Source: Sarcina sp. DSM 11001
Lineage (GTDB): Bacteria; Bacillota; Clostridia; Lachnospirales; Lachnospiraceae
NCBI RefSeq assembly: GCF_900101015.1
Contig: NZ_FNFZ01000006.1
Coordinates: 103,424 to 167,423, forward strand
Length of the DNA: 64,000 nt
Direction of reading: 5' to 3'
Shown: piece by piece, positions 52,658 to 61,617 of the stretch
Numbering within the stretch: position 1 is the stretch's first letter
Layout: each line of letters opens with the position of its first letter
Notes under the pieces: model-generated
What the model was told of the DNA's origin: nothing
Databases searched by the model: none
The model's input: only the letters and a program-made list of their open reading frames with translations
Position numbers and translations under genes: made by a program

Positions 52658-53677
52658 GTGACCATTATGAAAGAGAAGGAAAGAAGAGATTTCTGTATAG
52701 AGTGCAGGAAAGAGACCGAGTACCTTTTGCAGAAGAAGGACATCGTAAAGACTATAAGGGATAAGGAATACATCTTTGCAATCACCGTGGCTGTCTGCGC
52801 GGAGTGCGGAGAGGAAATGAGCATACCGGGTCTTATTGATAAGAATGTTCAGGAAATCGATGAACAGTACAGGGCGGCAGAGGGACTTGTATCTATTGAC
52901 GATATCGAAAAGATCATGAAGATATATAAGATTGGAAAGGCTCCGTTGTCCCTGGCGCTTGGGTTCGGAGAGGTGACGATACCGAGATACCTGGAAGGAC
53001 AGGTGCCTTCCAAAGAGTATTCGGATATCATTAAGGCGGCGCTTTCATCCCCGGCTTACATGAAGCAGAAACTCATGAAGAACAGGGAGAAACTGACGGA
53101 TGCGGCATACAGGAAGGCGTTTGCAGCGGCCGAAAGCATAGAGAGCCTGTTTTCCGTATCAGATAAGATGCTCCGGGTAATCGCGTATATCTTTGAAAAG
53201 CTGGAAGAGGTGACGCCTCTCATGCTTCAGAAGTTGCTTTATTTTATCCAGGGCGTGTATTCCGCATTGTATGGAAGACCGATTTTTGGAGAGGACTGCA
53301 GGGCATGGATACACGGTCCGGTTTATCCTGAAGTATATGACCTGTTCCGGGATTTCAAATATAATCCGAGCGATGATGCGCGGTTTGCGCTTCTGGAAGG
53401 AATGGAGGATGCCCTGACGGATGACGAGAAGCGGGTTATCGACCTTGTAGTGAACACATTCGGGATGTATGGCGGAAAGGTACTGGAGAAGATCACGAAC
53501 AATGAGGATCCATGGATAGAAGCGAGGAAAGGATACGGCGACAGCATTCCTTCCAGTGAACTTTTGCCGAAAGAGAGGATCATGAAGTATTATATTCTAA
53601 TAAACCAGAAATACGGTATAGATACGGAGGACGGCCTGCGGACATATATTCATGACATGCTTGATAAAGCATCATGA
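52658..53677 (+). CDS. MqsA-Panacea (SocA/DUF4065) fusion antitoxin
   Basis: An antitoxin with two parts. Residues about 5-140 match MqsA: a zinc site (FCIECRKETEY and VCAECGEEM) and a helix-turn-helix (SLALGFGEVTIPRYLEGQVP) for autoregulation. Residues about 165-320 are the Panacea/SocA domain (MLQKLLYFIQGVYSALYG, then AWIHGPVYPEVYDLF), known from Kurata and colleagues' work as a broadly used toxin-neutralising domain. It starts at GTG 52658 with aggagg at 10 nt, or at ATG 52667 with ggaag at 8 nt. It lies just behind the MqsR-like gene, the usual toxin-first order of mqsRA. Confidence 0.85.
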   Translation: MTIMKEKERRDFCIECRKETEYLLQKKDIVKTIRDKEYIFAITVAVCAECGEEMSIPGLIDKNVQEIDEQYRAAEGLVSIDDIEKIMKIYKIGKAPLSLALGFGEVTIPRYLEGQVPSKEYSDIIKAALSSPAYMKQKLMKNREKLTDAAYRKAFAAAESIESLFSVSDKMLRVIAYIFEKLEEVTPLMLQKLLYFIQGVYSALYGRPIFGEDCRAWIHGPVYPEVYDLFRDFKYNPSDDARFALLEGMEDALTDDEKRVIDLVVNTFGMYGGKVLEKITNNEDPWIEARKGYGDSIPSSELLPKERIMKYYILINQKYGIDTEDGLRTYIHDMLDKAS

Positions 53678-53734
53678 TTCATAGCGGCTAAATCCGGTTC
53701 ATAAAGTCAGAGTATAAGGCTCAGAAGAGTTAAA

Positions 53735-53788
53735 AGCCCTTCACAACGGCACTGATGTCAATCGGCATCGAGTCCGTGGTGAAGGGCT
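53735..53788. terminator. Hairpin between convergent genes
   Basis: agcccttcacaacgg and ccgtggtgaagggct form a long stem with a ~24-nt apical part. There is no clear T-run, but the position between convergent genes suits a shared terminator. Confidence 0.6.
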
Positions 53789-53840
53789 ATACAAGGTCGA
53801 TATCGGATTTTTTATGCTGACCAGGGAAACCTTTCCGGAT

Positions 53841-56800
53841 TCAGATCAGCCCGTCCATGAGGGCCCGGTTGATCTCATCCAGCCTGGGGGAATGGACGAT
53901 CCGGGAAACTATAAGCTGGCTCAGCTTCGTGTCGTAGGCTTCATAGGTCTTCTGATCAAAAAGGACCCATTCGACCAGGTCGAGTTCGCCGGGATGGTCT
54001 TCAATGAACTCGTTTACTGTGGCAACGGCGATCTTTGCGGCTTCTTCCAGAGGGTATCTGTACGCGCCGGTTGAAATTGACGGAAAGGCCACGCTGCGAA
54101 TCTTGTGGTCCACAGCCACCTGCAGAGAATTCCGATAGCAGTCCGCAAGGAGCTGTGCTTCCTTTCTTTTTCCGCCGCCCCACACCGGTCCGACCGTGTG
54201 GATCACGTATTTACATGGAAGGTTGTATGCGTTTGTCAGTTTGGCCTCGCCGGTATTGCACCCGTGGAGTGCCTTGCATTCCTCCAGCAATTTTGGCCCG
54301 GCCGCCCGGTGAATGGCACCGTCCACGCCGCCCCCTCCGAGCAGGCTTTTGTTTGCGGCATTTACGATCGCTTCCACATCGGAGATCTTTGTGATGTCTC
54401 CCTTTACCATACGAACTTCGGTTTCTTTTCCTGCACCGCCGGAAAACTCCCTGCGCAGTTCCATGAGAGCGATCCCCAGAAGCCCCTGCCCCGGCCATTG
54501 CGCCATGTCTGTAGACGCGGCGGCCGCGGCATCCAGCCCGATCCCCCAGACCTTGTCCAGCGGACTTGCCTCTGCGAGAACCGCGTTTCCGGTATCAAGA
54601 AGTTTCTGTTTGAGATCCGGATTCTGCTCGAATTTAGCCCGGTTTCCTTTTTTCACAATGTCAAATTTCACTTGATTCCAGGTCTTTATATCGAAAGGGG
54701 CCACCTCCCTTCCGAGGGCTTTGCATTCCCGGGGCTCCGTTGCCTGCAGGATCGCTGTATACCTGACAGAATCGTGGAACAGTTTTGCCTTTTGTGCCAT
54801 CATATACTGTTCGACATGCAGATATTCAAAATCATCGACCGTGAACTTGCAGCGATACCAGTTTGAAAGATATCCGTTCTCTTCATTTTCTTTCCAGAAA
54901 AAAACGAATGGCTGCTGTCTGACCGGGCGCCGCATATAAATATATTTCTTCTCCCAGTCTTCATCGCGGTAATGGCTGTACTCGGAGATCTGGCAGCCGT
55001 GGCAGAGGTCATCCGCAATCTCCAGTATGACGTCGGAAAGCTCCAGGTCTTTCTTCCACTGATCGTCGATCGCGTTATAGCCCAGAAGGGCTCCGAGAAT
55101 ATTCCCTGTAACTGCCCCGGTCGAATCGCTGTCGCCTTTGTGATTGACAGCCGCAATGATTCCGGCGGAAAAGTCATTCTGATATTTCAGGGCGCAGTAC
55201 AGGGAGATTCCAAGAGTCTCCTCCCCGACCCAGCCTTCTCCGAGCTGATGAATGTTGTCAAGATCACTGCGGGATCCATCTTCGGACAGCGTCACTGCCA
55301 GGTCAATAATATGGATCAGATCGGCCAGATGAGAATCTCCCGCAAAGATCTTTGCCGCTGTATCCCGGGCTTCCAGGACGATCTCTTTTAATGACATTTT
55401 CCGGTCTGCCGGAGGGAACACGATTCTGTTGATAATATGGACCAGCACGGCGGCCGGCATGTATCCGAGAGAGTGGCCATGGGTTATGGCCGCCAGCTGC
55501 GCCCCCTCCATATCCAGCTGCTCTATATCCATCATCTGATAGTTGACCGCGATCGGGGCCACACGCATGATTCCGCCGCAGCCTTTGCTGTCATTCCGCT
55601 TTGCTTTTACATAATCCTTAAATCTTTTCCCGTTCTTTTCCTCTTCAAGGGCGGAAAGACACGTGCCTCCGGGGGCCCTTCTGGAATACAGGCCGGGAAC
55701 ATCCAAAAGCCAGGAGTATCCGCCGGAATTTGTATAGCGCTCATGCTTGTTTACTTCCTGCATGGAAGATTCCTGCGTCAACAGCCAGTCCAGATAAGCC
55801 CTTTCCACATAGTGTCTCGGCCAGCCGCTGATTCCGCGCATTGCCCCGCGCGTATCACGGACAAGAAGACCGTTTGCCGTGAAAAGAGTCATCTGCGTAT
55901 CATCAGAAATCAGTGCTTTCCCGGTCAGAGGATCTTTTTCAAACGCAGTGATTCCTCCGGATCCGTATTTAAATAAAATATCTCTCTCCGACATGAACTC
56001 CACAGGGTATCCCAGCGCATCTCCGACAGCGCCGCCATAGATACAGCCGCGGATCGCGTCCAGGTGAATCTCTGTTTCCTTCTTTTTTTCAAGGGCCCGG
56101 TCGATTTCCTCCTGATCCTCATCCCGATAGAAATGGGCAAAATTACGGGAGAATTCTTTGAAATTATACTGATCGACAGTATGATCCATGACTGCAAAAT
56201 CGATCCTGCGGAACACGTCTTTTTCTTTCATGCCATGAAAATCAAATTCTTTTAAGGCTCTGTAGAACAAGTCGGAGACAAGGCGGGCATCATTGCGAAA
56301 CGCGCCGCATCCAAAGGCTCCAAGGATAAGATACTGATATCCCATGTACGCCGCCACTTGCAGCATACCGGTGATCCGCTTATACATCAGAGATTCATAC
56401 TCTTTCCGCGACATTCCTTCCATGCCGTATTTCAGCATCGGCGCAGCACAGGTCATGACCGCCACAACAACAGTATCCTCAAGAAGATTACCGTCTTCGT
56501 CCTTGATGATCTCCACCTGCGGATTGATCACGACCGCATCCGAACCCATATAGGTATCAAGTGACCGGTTAAATCTGTAATAGGGAAGCGCGTTTTCGCT
56601 TTCCAGCGACAGAAGCAGCGAGCTCTTTCGGCACAGATCCTCCTCCTGCGCTTTTGCGCCGCGGCGGACACCGCCGCCGGGATTGACCGGATTGGCAAGA
56701 TTCAGCACGAGGATCGGCTTTGCATCCTTCCTCTCTAAACCGGATGAGAATTGTTCACGGCGCTTTCTGGCAAGACTGAAGGAATCCGCATTTACACAGC

Positions 56801-57005
56801 CGTATCCGCATCTTCCCAACACGCAGACACGTCTAATACCCTTCTCCCTGGAAATCGCTTCAATGTCTTCAGGCAGGAATACCCTTGCCGCTTCCATCTG
56901 CTCGCGGGTCAGCTTCAGTTTTCTGCTTTCATCCCCGATTTTGTAATATCCCTGCGTCAGGATTTTCATCGTATCCTGAAACACTGCAATGTTATCCTGT
57001 CTCAT
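53841..57005 (-). CDS. Four-domain ADP-ribose hydrolase: PARG, ARH, NADAR and macro
   Basis: One 1054-residue chain joins four unrelated folds that remove ADP-ribose. Residues 1-290 are a microbial-type PARG (TIGR02452/DUF2263) with the signature GGG (110-112) and QEE (120-122). Residues 315-680 are an ADP-ribosylglycohydrolase (DraG/ARH) with metal-site motifs GDALG (328), SDDTQ (367) and GDSDSTGA (624). Residues 698-855 are a NADAR (YbiA-like) domain with [26 protein letters not shown] (Glu732) and [12 protein letters not shown]. Residues 862-1035 are a macro domain with NAAN (882-885), GGGVDGAIH and [10 protein letters not shown]. The key motifs look intact in all four. The start has gggag at a good distance; there is no signal peptide. 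No ADP-ribosyltransferase is nearby, so it probably reverses modification made by other toxins or phage enzymes (inference). Confidence 0.93.
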   Translation of the reverse strand: MRQDNIAVFQDTMKILTQGYYKIGDESRKLKLTREQMEAARVFLPEDIEAISREKGIRRVCVLGRCGYGCVNADSFSLARKRREQFSSGLERKDAKPILVLNLANPVNPGGGVRRGAKAQEEDLCRKSSLLLSLESENALPYYRFNRSLDTYMGSDAVVINPQVEIIKDEDGNLLEDTVVVAVMTCAAPMLKYGMEGMSRKEYESLMYKRITGMLQVAAYMGYQYLILGAFGCGAFRNDARLVSDLFYRALKEFDFHGMKEKDVFRRIDFAVMDHTVDQYNFKEFSRNFAHFYRDEDQEEIDRALEKKKETEIHLDAIRGCIYGGAVGDALGYPVEFMSERDILFKYGSGGITAFEKDPLTGKALISDDTQMTLFTANGLLVRDTRGAMRGISGWPRHYVERAYLDWLLTQESSMQEVNKHERYTNSGGYSWLLDVPGLYSRRAPGGTCLSALEEEKNGKRFKDYVKAKRNDSKGCGGIMRVAPIAVNYQMMDIEQLDMEGAQLAAITHGHSLGYMPAAVLVHIINRIVFPPADRKMSLKEIVLEARDTAAKIFAGDSHLADLIHIIDLAVTLSEDGSRSDLDNIHQLGEGWVGEETLGISLYCALKYQNDFSAGIIAAVNHKGDSDSTGAVTGNILGALLGYNAIDDQWKKDLELSDVILEIADDLCHGCQISEYSHYRDEDWEKKYIYMRRPVRQQPFVFFWKENEENGYLSNWYRCKFTVDDFEYLHVEQYMMAQKAKLFHDSVRYTAILQATEPRECKALGREVAPFDIKTWNQVKFDIVKKGNRAKFEQNPDLKQKLLDTGNAVLAEASPLDKVWGIGLDAAAAASTDMAQWPGQGLLGIALMELRREFSGGAGKETEVRMVKGDITKISDVEAIVNAANKSLLGGGGVDGAIHRAAGPKLLEECKALHGCNTGEAKLTNAYNLPCKYVIHTVGPVWGGGKRKEAQLLADCYRNSLQVAVDHKIRSVAFPSISTGAYRYPLEEAAKIAVATVNEFIEDHPGELDLVEWVLFDQKTYEAYDTKLSQLIVSRIVHSPRLDEINRALMDGLI

Positions 57006-57032
57006 AGTTTCTCCCTTTATCCCGGTTTGCCG

Positions 57033-57123
57033 TAGTCTATAGGGACGGTCCTTTTGTGTCTGTCCCCTTGTTTATGTCAGTGTGAACAAGGGGACAGATA
57101 CAAAAGAACCGTCCCTCTGTTTT
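57033..57123. repeat. 91-bp palindromic repeat, copy 1
   Basis: Identical to 58449-58539 over 91 bp and in the same orientation. The sequence folds on itself: agggacggtccttttgtgtc and cccttgttt pair with aacaagggg and acaaaagaaccgtccct. Its right edge touches the stop codon of the antitoxin gene (57124-57126). Confidence 0.97.
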
Positions 57124-57420
57124 CTATTTAAACGACTTTGCTTCTGAAACAAACTCTAGTTTCAACACCATTCCCATCCCGCGGGCGAGCCGTTTGACCA
57201 TTTCAAGACTGGGATTTCGAGTTCCATTTTCAATTCTGCTGATATCTGCCTGCGTAATACCAGTCCTCTCAGAAAGCTCTTTCTGTGTCATATTCTGGCT
57301 CTTTCTGGCATTGATCATCGCCTGAATGATGTCATACTCCGGCTCAAGGGCATCATATTCTGCTTTCAGCTGAGGGTCTTTTTTTAACTCTTCATCACGA
57401 TATTTCACATAGCTTCCCAT
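57124..57420 (-). CDS. HigA-like helix-turn-helix antitoxin
   Basis: A 98-residue XRE-type protein. After a charged N-terminal part (YRDEELKKDPQLKAEYDAL, typical of HigA-like antitoxins) comes the helix-turn-helix MTQKELSERTGITQADISRI and a C-terminal dimer strand (MVLKLEFV). ATG 57420 has ggaggt at 7 nt and lies 4 bp after the toxin stop, so the pair is co-translated in toxin-first (HigBA) order. It should neutralise the toxin and repress the shared promoter. Confidence 0.88.
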   Translation of the reverse strand: MGSYVKYRDEELKKDPQLKAEYDALEPEYDIIQAMINARKSQNMTQKELSERTGITQADISRIENGTRNPSLEMVKRLARGMGMVLKLEFVSEAKSFK

Positions 57421-57424
57421 GACA

Positions 57425-57781
57425 CTACCTCCCATCTGGATGTCTCATTTCGTAATCCCTGCGATATCTTTTTGCCAATTCCCTCTCTTTCTTTGGCGTC
57501 TTTTTTGTCTTCTTTACAAATCCATTGGTCAAAACCGCTTTCTTCCCAATAAAAAAGAAATATAGAACCCGACTGATATCGTTGCTCTGCTTTGCGCGCA
57601 GTTCAAATATTCCATCCTCGAGATGTTTAGAATGCGGTTCTCTAAGCTCTGGGCCGTTTATGACCAGCAGATCAATTTCCCGGTACATTTTTGCCCGCAT
57701 TTTTATGTCAAGACTGTTCAGGAACTTTCTGACTGGTTCGGTTCCATCAGGTAATTCATAAAAGTCTACATCTATGTTCAT
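57425..57781 (-). CDS. RelE/HigB-family toxin
   Basis: A 118-residue protein of the phage-derived Gp49/HigB-like RelE group, ribosome-dependent mRNA interferases. Marks are FYELPDGTEPVRKFLNSLD, HSKHLEDGIFELRAKQSNDI, RVLYFFFIGKKAVLTNGFVK and KKTKKTPKKERELAKR. I chose ATG 57781 because ggagaa precedes it and a consensus promoter ends only about 20 bp upstream; the open frame beyond would not be transcribed from that promoter. Confidence 0.88.
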   Translation of the reverse strand: MNIDVDFYELPDGTEPVRKFLNSLDIKMRAKMYREIDLLVINGPELREPHSKHLEDGIFELRAKQSNDISRVLYFFFIGKKAVLTNGFVKKTKKTPKKERELAKRYRRDYEMRHPDGR

Positions 57782-57805
57782 CTTTATTCTCCAGCTTACA
57801 ATATT

Positions 57806-57835
57806 ATTATATGTTTTATACGACATATTTGTCAA
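57806..57835 (-). promoter_or_regulatory. Promoter of the HigB/HigA-type pair
   Basis: On the minus strand, perfect TTGACA (57835-57830), 18-bp spacer, perfect TATAAT (57811-57806). AT-rich dyads around it could be antitoxin operators. Confidence 0.85.
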
Positions 57836-57967
57836 GGATACTGTTCCCTGGCTTCTGCTTGCCATTTTAACGATCAAGTTATAGAATATATCCATTGGTT
57901 ACTCTGTTTGTTTATATTATTGTATCCAACAGATACTGTCGACATGTAAGAGAGGTGTGAGTGTCTT

Positions 57968-58321
57968 ATGGAATCATTGTTTATGCCGGAAAGATTAAAG
58001 AAAATACGTGAGGCCAGGGGACTTAACAAAGCTGAGGCGGCAAGGCTGCTCGGTTTATCTAAAATGGGATATCTGCGTTATGAGTCAGCATCCAGGACGC
58101 CTTCCCATCAGACAATTGTATTTATGGCACAAAAGTTGGGAACCTCTCCCGATTATTTAATTGGTATAACTGAAGATTGCGAACCAAAAGAATTCGTAAT
58201 CTCTAAATCTGTCGATCCTGCACTGTTTGAATTGATCACAGATATAATTGATAAGAAGAACCCCGCCCGAGACAGGGTGCTTTCTTACTACAGGAAATTG
58301 AAAGCCTCAAAAAAACAATAG
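57968..58321 (+). CDS. XRE-family regulator
   Basis: A 117-residue DNA-binding protein. The N-terminal helix-turn-helix (residues 8-65) reads LKKIREARGLNKAEAARLLG and then LSKMGYLRYESASRTPS. The C-terminal tail (SVDPALFELITDIIDKKNP) may dimerise or bind a partner. It is divergent from the toxin-antitoxin pair across 186 bp and lies within the interval bracketed by the 91-bp repeats. Sequence around it is AT-rich. It may regulate itself or the toxin pair; no target is visible. Confidence 0.85.
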   Translation: MESLFMPERLKKIREARGLNKAEAARLLGLSKMGYLRYESASRTPSHQTIVFMAQKLGTSPDYLIGITEDCEPKEFVISKSVDPALFELITDIIDKKNPARDRVLSYYRKLKASKKQ

Positions 58322-58334
58322 CGATCACACACAA

Positions 58335-58451
58335 ATGTATTATCTGATTAAGCTCACTCCTAACATTCCCCTTACATCTGGAGACTACCAGATACTGCAA
58401 CGAGTACTTACAGTTGAGCTTGGCAGCGCAGAGGATTATCAGCGAGAATAG
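58335..58451 (+). pseudogene. 38-codon open frame truncated by the 91-bp repeat
   Basis: Reads MYYLIKLTPNIPLTSGDYQ and ends at the TAG formed by the first bases of the 91-bp repeat (58449-58451). It looks like the 5' end of a gene cut off by the repeat; the product is not recognised, and there is no good ribosome site. Confidence 0.4.
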
Positions 58452-58539
58452 TCTATAGGGACGGTCCTTTTGTGTCTGTCCCCTTGTTTATGTCAGTGTG
58501 AACAAGGGGACAGATACAAAAGAACCGTCCCTCTGTTTT
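58449..58539. repeat. 91-bp palindromic repeat, copy 2
   Basis: Identical to copy 1 at 57033-57123. Left of it lies a truncated open frame, right of it the headless NPCBM fragment, so it marks a junction between unrelated sequences. Confidence 0.97.
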
Positions 58540-58540
58540 A

Positions 58541-58828
58541 CTTGGATCAGCAGGCGGTGGCGGTGGCGGTTATGCTTTATTTGATTTGAAGAGGAATTTT
58601 TCTAAAATAAGCATGGATGTTGGGCGATTGGCTGGATCCGAAAAAGCTGATGCGACATTATCTATCTTTCTTAATGATAAATTTGTAGAGGAAATTCAAT
58701 TAAGTTCAAATGTAACTTCTAAGTATATAGAAATCGATCTTGCACATTCTGATAATATGAAAATTGAGTTAAGAACTTCTACGTTAGGCGGTCGATACGG
58801 ATTTGCAAATGTGGTTTTTGAATACTAA
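58541..58828 (+). pseudogene. C-terminal fragment of an NPCBM-domain protein
   Basis: About 95 codons match the end of an NPCBM carbohydrate-binding module: a Gly-rich start (GSAGGGGGGYALFDL), DVGRLAGSEKADATLSIFLN and YGFANVVFEY. No start codon with a ribosome site and no signal peptide are present; the 91-bp repeat directly abuts the 5' side. The parent would have been a secreted glycan-binding protein. Confidence 0.65.
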
Positions 58829-58975
58829 GCCATGTCTAGTGTAAATTAATCTTCTCTCGGTAGGTAGACGGGAGGACATTTTGATGGAAAAAAATAGAAA
58901 AGAAGAAAAAGACGAAAAATAAAGAAACAAAGAAGTCAGTAAGAGAAGGGCGAATAATCTATAACTAAGAATGAT

Positions 58976-59172
58976 GATGCCGAGTACAATGCTAAGCATG
59001 GTGTGAAGCCTGGAAAGAAGGCAGTACAGCAATGGATCCGTCACAAGAAATTCGGTGAGGGAGTTGTTATTGAAAAGAAGGGTGGCTTTTTGATCGTCCA
59101 GTTTGCAAAGTGGGTCGAAAGCAGCTCAATGAGAAAGTGTGCCTGGATAAGGGGTTGATTGAGTGTGTGTGA
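58976..59172 (+). pseudogene. Frameshifted duplicate of the 61167-61364 gene end
   Basis: Closely similar to 61167-61364 (for example atccgtcacaagaaattcgg and gtggctttttgat identical). It lacks one base near 59108 (tttgcaaag against tttagtaaag), which shifts the frame, and has no intact start. The rest of 58829-59221 shows no other gene. Confidence 0.85.
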
Positions 59173-59221
59173 AATGCTTTAAGGGAAGAATATGTTTAAT
59201 CATAAAGATGGAGAGAAACCT

Positions 59222-60946
59222 ATGAAAAGGAATACAGTAATTATTGTTTTAACGATATTATTTATCTGCCTTACATATCTACCTGTTTTTGCCTCTCAGC
59301 AGAATGATGAGTCCAATCAAGAAGACATACAGGTGTTTCAAGACCATCAGTATTTGGTTATTCTCCCTCCTTCCTTTCAAAGAGAAACGGAAAGTTACTC
59401 TTGGATGTAGGCGAAAGAATGGTGTGAACGTAACGGAGGGCATCTTGTCACACCGAATAGTCTTGAAGAGTATGAATTCCTTTATACTCTTATAAAAAAT
59501 ATTCCAGAGCATAAAGAAGAAATAAACCAAATGGGTGAGTACCCAATCAATGGCTTTTGGATTGGGATTTATTCTACCCCTGATGCAAAAACACGTTCTT
59601 TTGTTACAGAAGAAGAATTCAGGCCGGATATTTTTGGAATGGATCCAGGCTATTGGGGAACAAACAAGTATTACATGTATTCCGCTATAAAGCCCGGGGG
59701 TGGTAATAATACTATTATGGCAGGAGAGGATGATGAATGGTGCGGAGAAAACTTGGGATATGGTTTTATCTGTGAATGGGACAATAATGATTTGATTTCA
59801 ATCAATAAGGCGGAAATATTAATAAAGGAAGAGCAATATACGGGTGAGGCTATAATCCCGGAAATTACAGTAACCTATAAAGGGGAATCCCTTAAACAAG
59901 GTGAGGATTATACAATTAAATATGATGAAATAACAGACGCAGGTAACGCAACAATAGAAGTAAGCGGAAAAGGTCGCTTTAAAGATACTGTAGAAAAAAC
60001 AATCCAGATAAAGCCCTTAGATATATCCGAATGTACAGTAGAATTGCCAGATGGGGATAGCTATGGTTATACTGGCAAGCCAGTTCGTCCTCCGGTTTTG
60101 GTCAAGTATAAAGACAAAACAATTCCATATCTTCCAGACAAGACCTTTGATATAAACGATACATCATCCAAGAATATAGAAGCAGGTAAAGGTTATATTA
60201 TTATTGAGGGAAAAGGAAATATTGTCGGAAGAGAAAAGAAAAATATAAAAATTTATAGTTTAGTGGATCCGGATGAGATCGAGCGAGTTGTCAAAGAAAA
60301 TAGCTTATCAGAAGCTGACAATGCTTATAAAGCACTTTTAAGCATAAACTCTAAATATGGAGAACGCTTGATGGAAGATCGTAACGGTATAAACATTTTT
60401 TTGTTTGAAGGAACAGGAAATGACAGTTCTTCAAGTATGAGAATGAATGCCATGTGTGTTGTTGCCAAAGAGGGTAAAATAATATTCTTTAATCGAAATT
60501 GTACAACAATTCCTGACTATCCGTTTACCCCTTCGAAAAATGGCGGCACCGATATGCCGACAATTAAAGATGGGATCTATAGATTTACAACAGTTAATCA
60601 CAGAGGAAGTTATGCTGCTCTAAATATCCTAGGAGCAAATGTTCTTAGATTTTCAAGTAATACAAAATATTACGATGATAAGAGTTCTGCAATTAACGTG
60701 CATCAACGAAGCACAGATTCTAATTCTCCGGTAAATAAGAGCTGGGCAAATTCTTCGGGCTGTCAATTAATTGGAAAAAAAGCTGAATATGCTTCTTTTA
60801 TCAAATCTATTGGGATAGTTGATAGCGCTACTGTAAAAAAATATACAACTTCAAAAACCGGAAACATAATCATTGATCGTACATATGCATATGGATATAT
60901 GCTCAATGTTGGCTATCCAGAAGAAGCCATTAAAGTAATTAGATGA
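59222..60946 (+). pseudogene. C-type lectin/cell-wall protein gene broken by one in-frame TAG
   Basis: One reading frame of 574 codons, with a signal peptide (RNTVIIVLTILFICLTYLP) and a good gga-gag site, interrupted by a single TAG at 59408-59410 (codon 63). On both sides of it is one C-type lectin domain: ESYSWM, stop, AKEWCERNGGHLVT, later GFWIGIYS and WCGENLGYGFICEW. The stop stands where the family has Glu or Gln, so a one-base change explains it. Downstream are two Ig-like 'MBG' repeats (AEILIKEEQYTGEAIIPEIT) and a region with INVHQRS and SSGCQLIG, recalling L,D-transpeptidase-like catalytic motifs. It is either a pseudogene or read through. AT-rich, probably acquired. Confidence 0.82.
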
Positions 60947-60962
60947 CAAATTTTGATGAGAA

Positions 60963-61364
60963 ATGAGAAACGAGGGCTGCTACACATATAGCTGTCTGAT
61001 TGCCTTAGTTGACACACCATTCACAGAGACGCAGCACGGCGAGGATGGTATTGATCGCCAAGTGTGGATGTTTCCGATCCCGCAGGTCCCGGACAATGAC
61101 GTGAAGAAGCCAGGGATGTTCGTATTTAAGGACTGGGAGGATTACCAGAAGAATGGAAAGAACGTCGACGCCAAGTACAATGCTTCGCATGGTGTGAAGG
61201 CTGGGAGGGCCAAGAAGGTTGAGAGGATCCGTCACAAGAAATTCGGTGAGGGAGTTGTTATTGAAAAGAAGGGTGGCTTTTTGATTGTCCAGTTTAGTAA
61301 AGTGGGTCGGAAGCAGCTCAATGAGAAAGTGTGCCTGGATAAGGGGCTGATTGAGTTTGTTTAG
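60963..61364 (+). CDS. Small protein with a PcrA-tail-like C terminus
   Basis: A 133-residue protein. The C-terminal 45 residues (RIRHKKFGEGVVIEKKGG, then FLIVQFSKVGRKQL) resemble the Tudor/KOW-like tails that end UvrD/PcrA helicases and some restriction-type proteins. The N-terminal part (DRQVWMFPIPQVPDND, then GMFVFKDWEDYQ) also looks like an internal piece of a larger protein, so this may be a gene fragment with a fortuitous ATG. Its last 198 bp are duplicated, with a frameshift, at 58976-59172. Confidence 0.5.
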   Translation: MRNEGCYTYSCLIALVDTPFTETQHGEDGIDRQVWMFPIPQVPDNDVKKPGMFVFKDWEDYQKNGKNVDAKYNASHGVKAGRAKKVERIRHKKFGEGVVIEKKGGFLIVQFSKVGRKQLNEKVCLDKGLIEFV

Positions 61365-61481
61365 AACGTAGCAGAGGAGCTCATTTCTGTTTGACAACAG
61401 ATTGCTCACAATTTTATAATGGATTCAATAATTTCTTACACATACGAAAGGCACAGAACAATGACGGTTGACTGACAGCTT

Positions 61482-61549
61482 GCGCGCACTTGGGCTATTG
61501 TTATGAGATGGATGTCTCATAGGAGCCTGTGTGCGCTTATTTTGTTTTT
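61482..61549 (+). terminator. Strong terminator
   Basis: gcgcgcacttgggct and agcctgtgtgcgct form the outer stem, tatgagat and tctcata an inner one; a T-rich run follows. Confidence 0.85.
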
Positions 61550-61617
61550 GACAGATTAACCACTGACTGTTCTATCCCAACTCCACCAACCCACACCAAA
61601 AATCGGAGGTCTACATT

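Noticed and set aside
52658..53677. Plain SocA/phage-associated protein without an antitoxin role
   Set aside because: The MqsA-like zinc and helix-turn-helix part and the adjacent MqsR-like gene make a toxin-antitoxin reading more likely.
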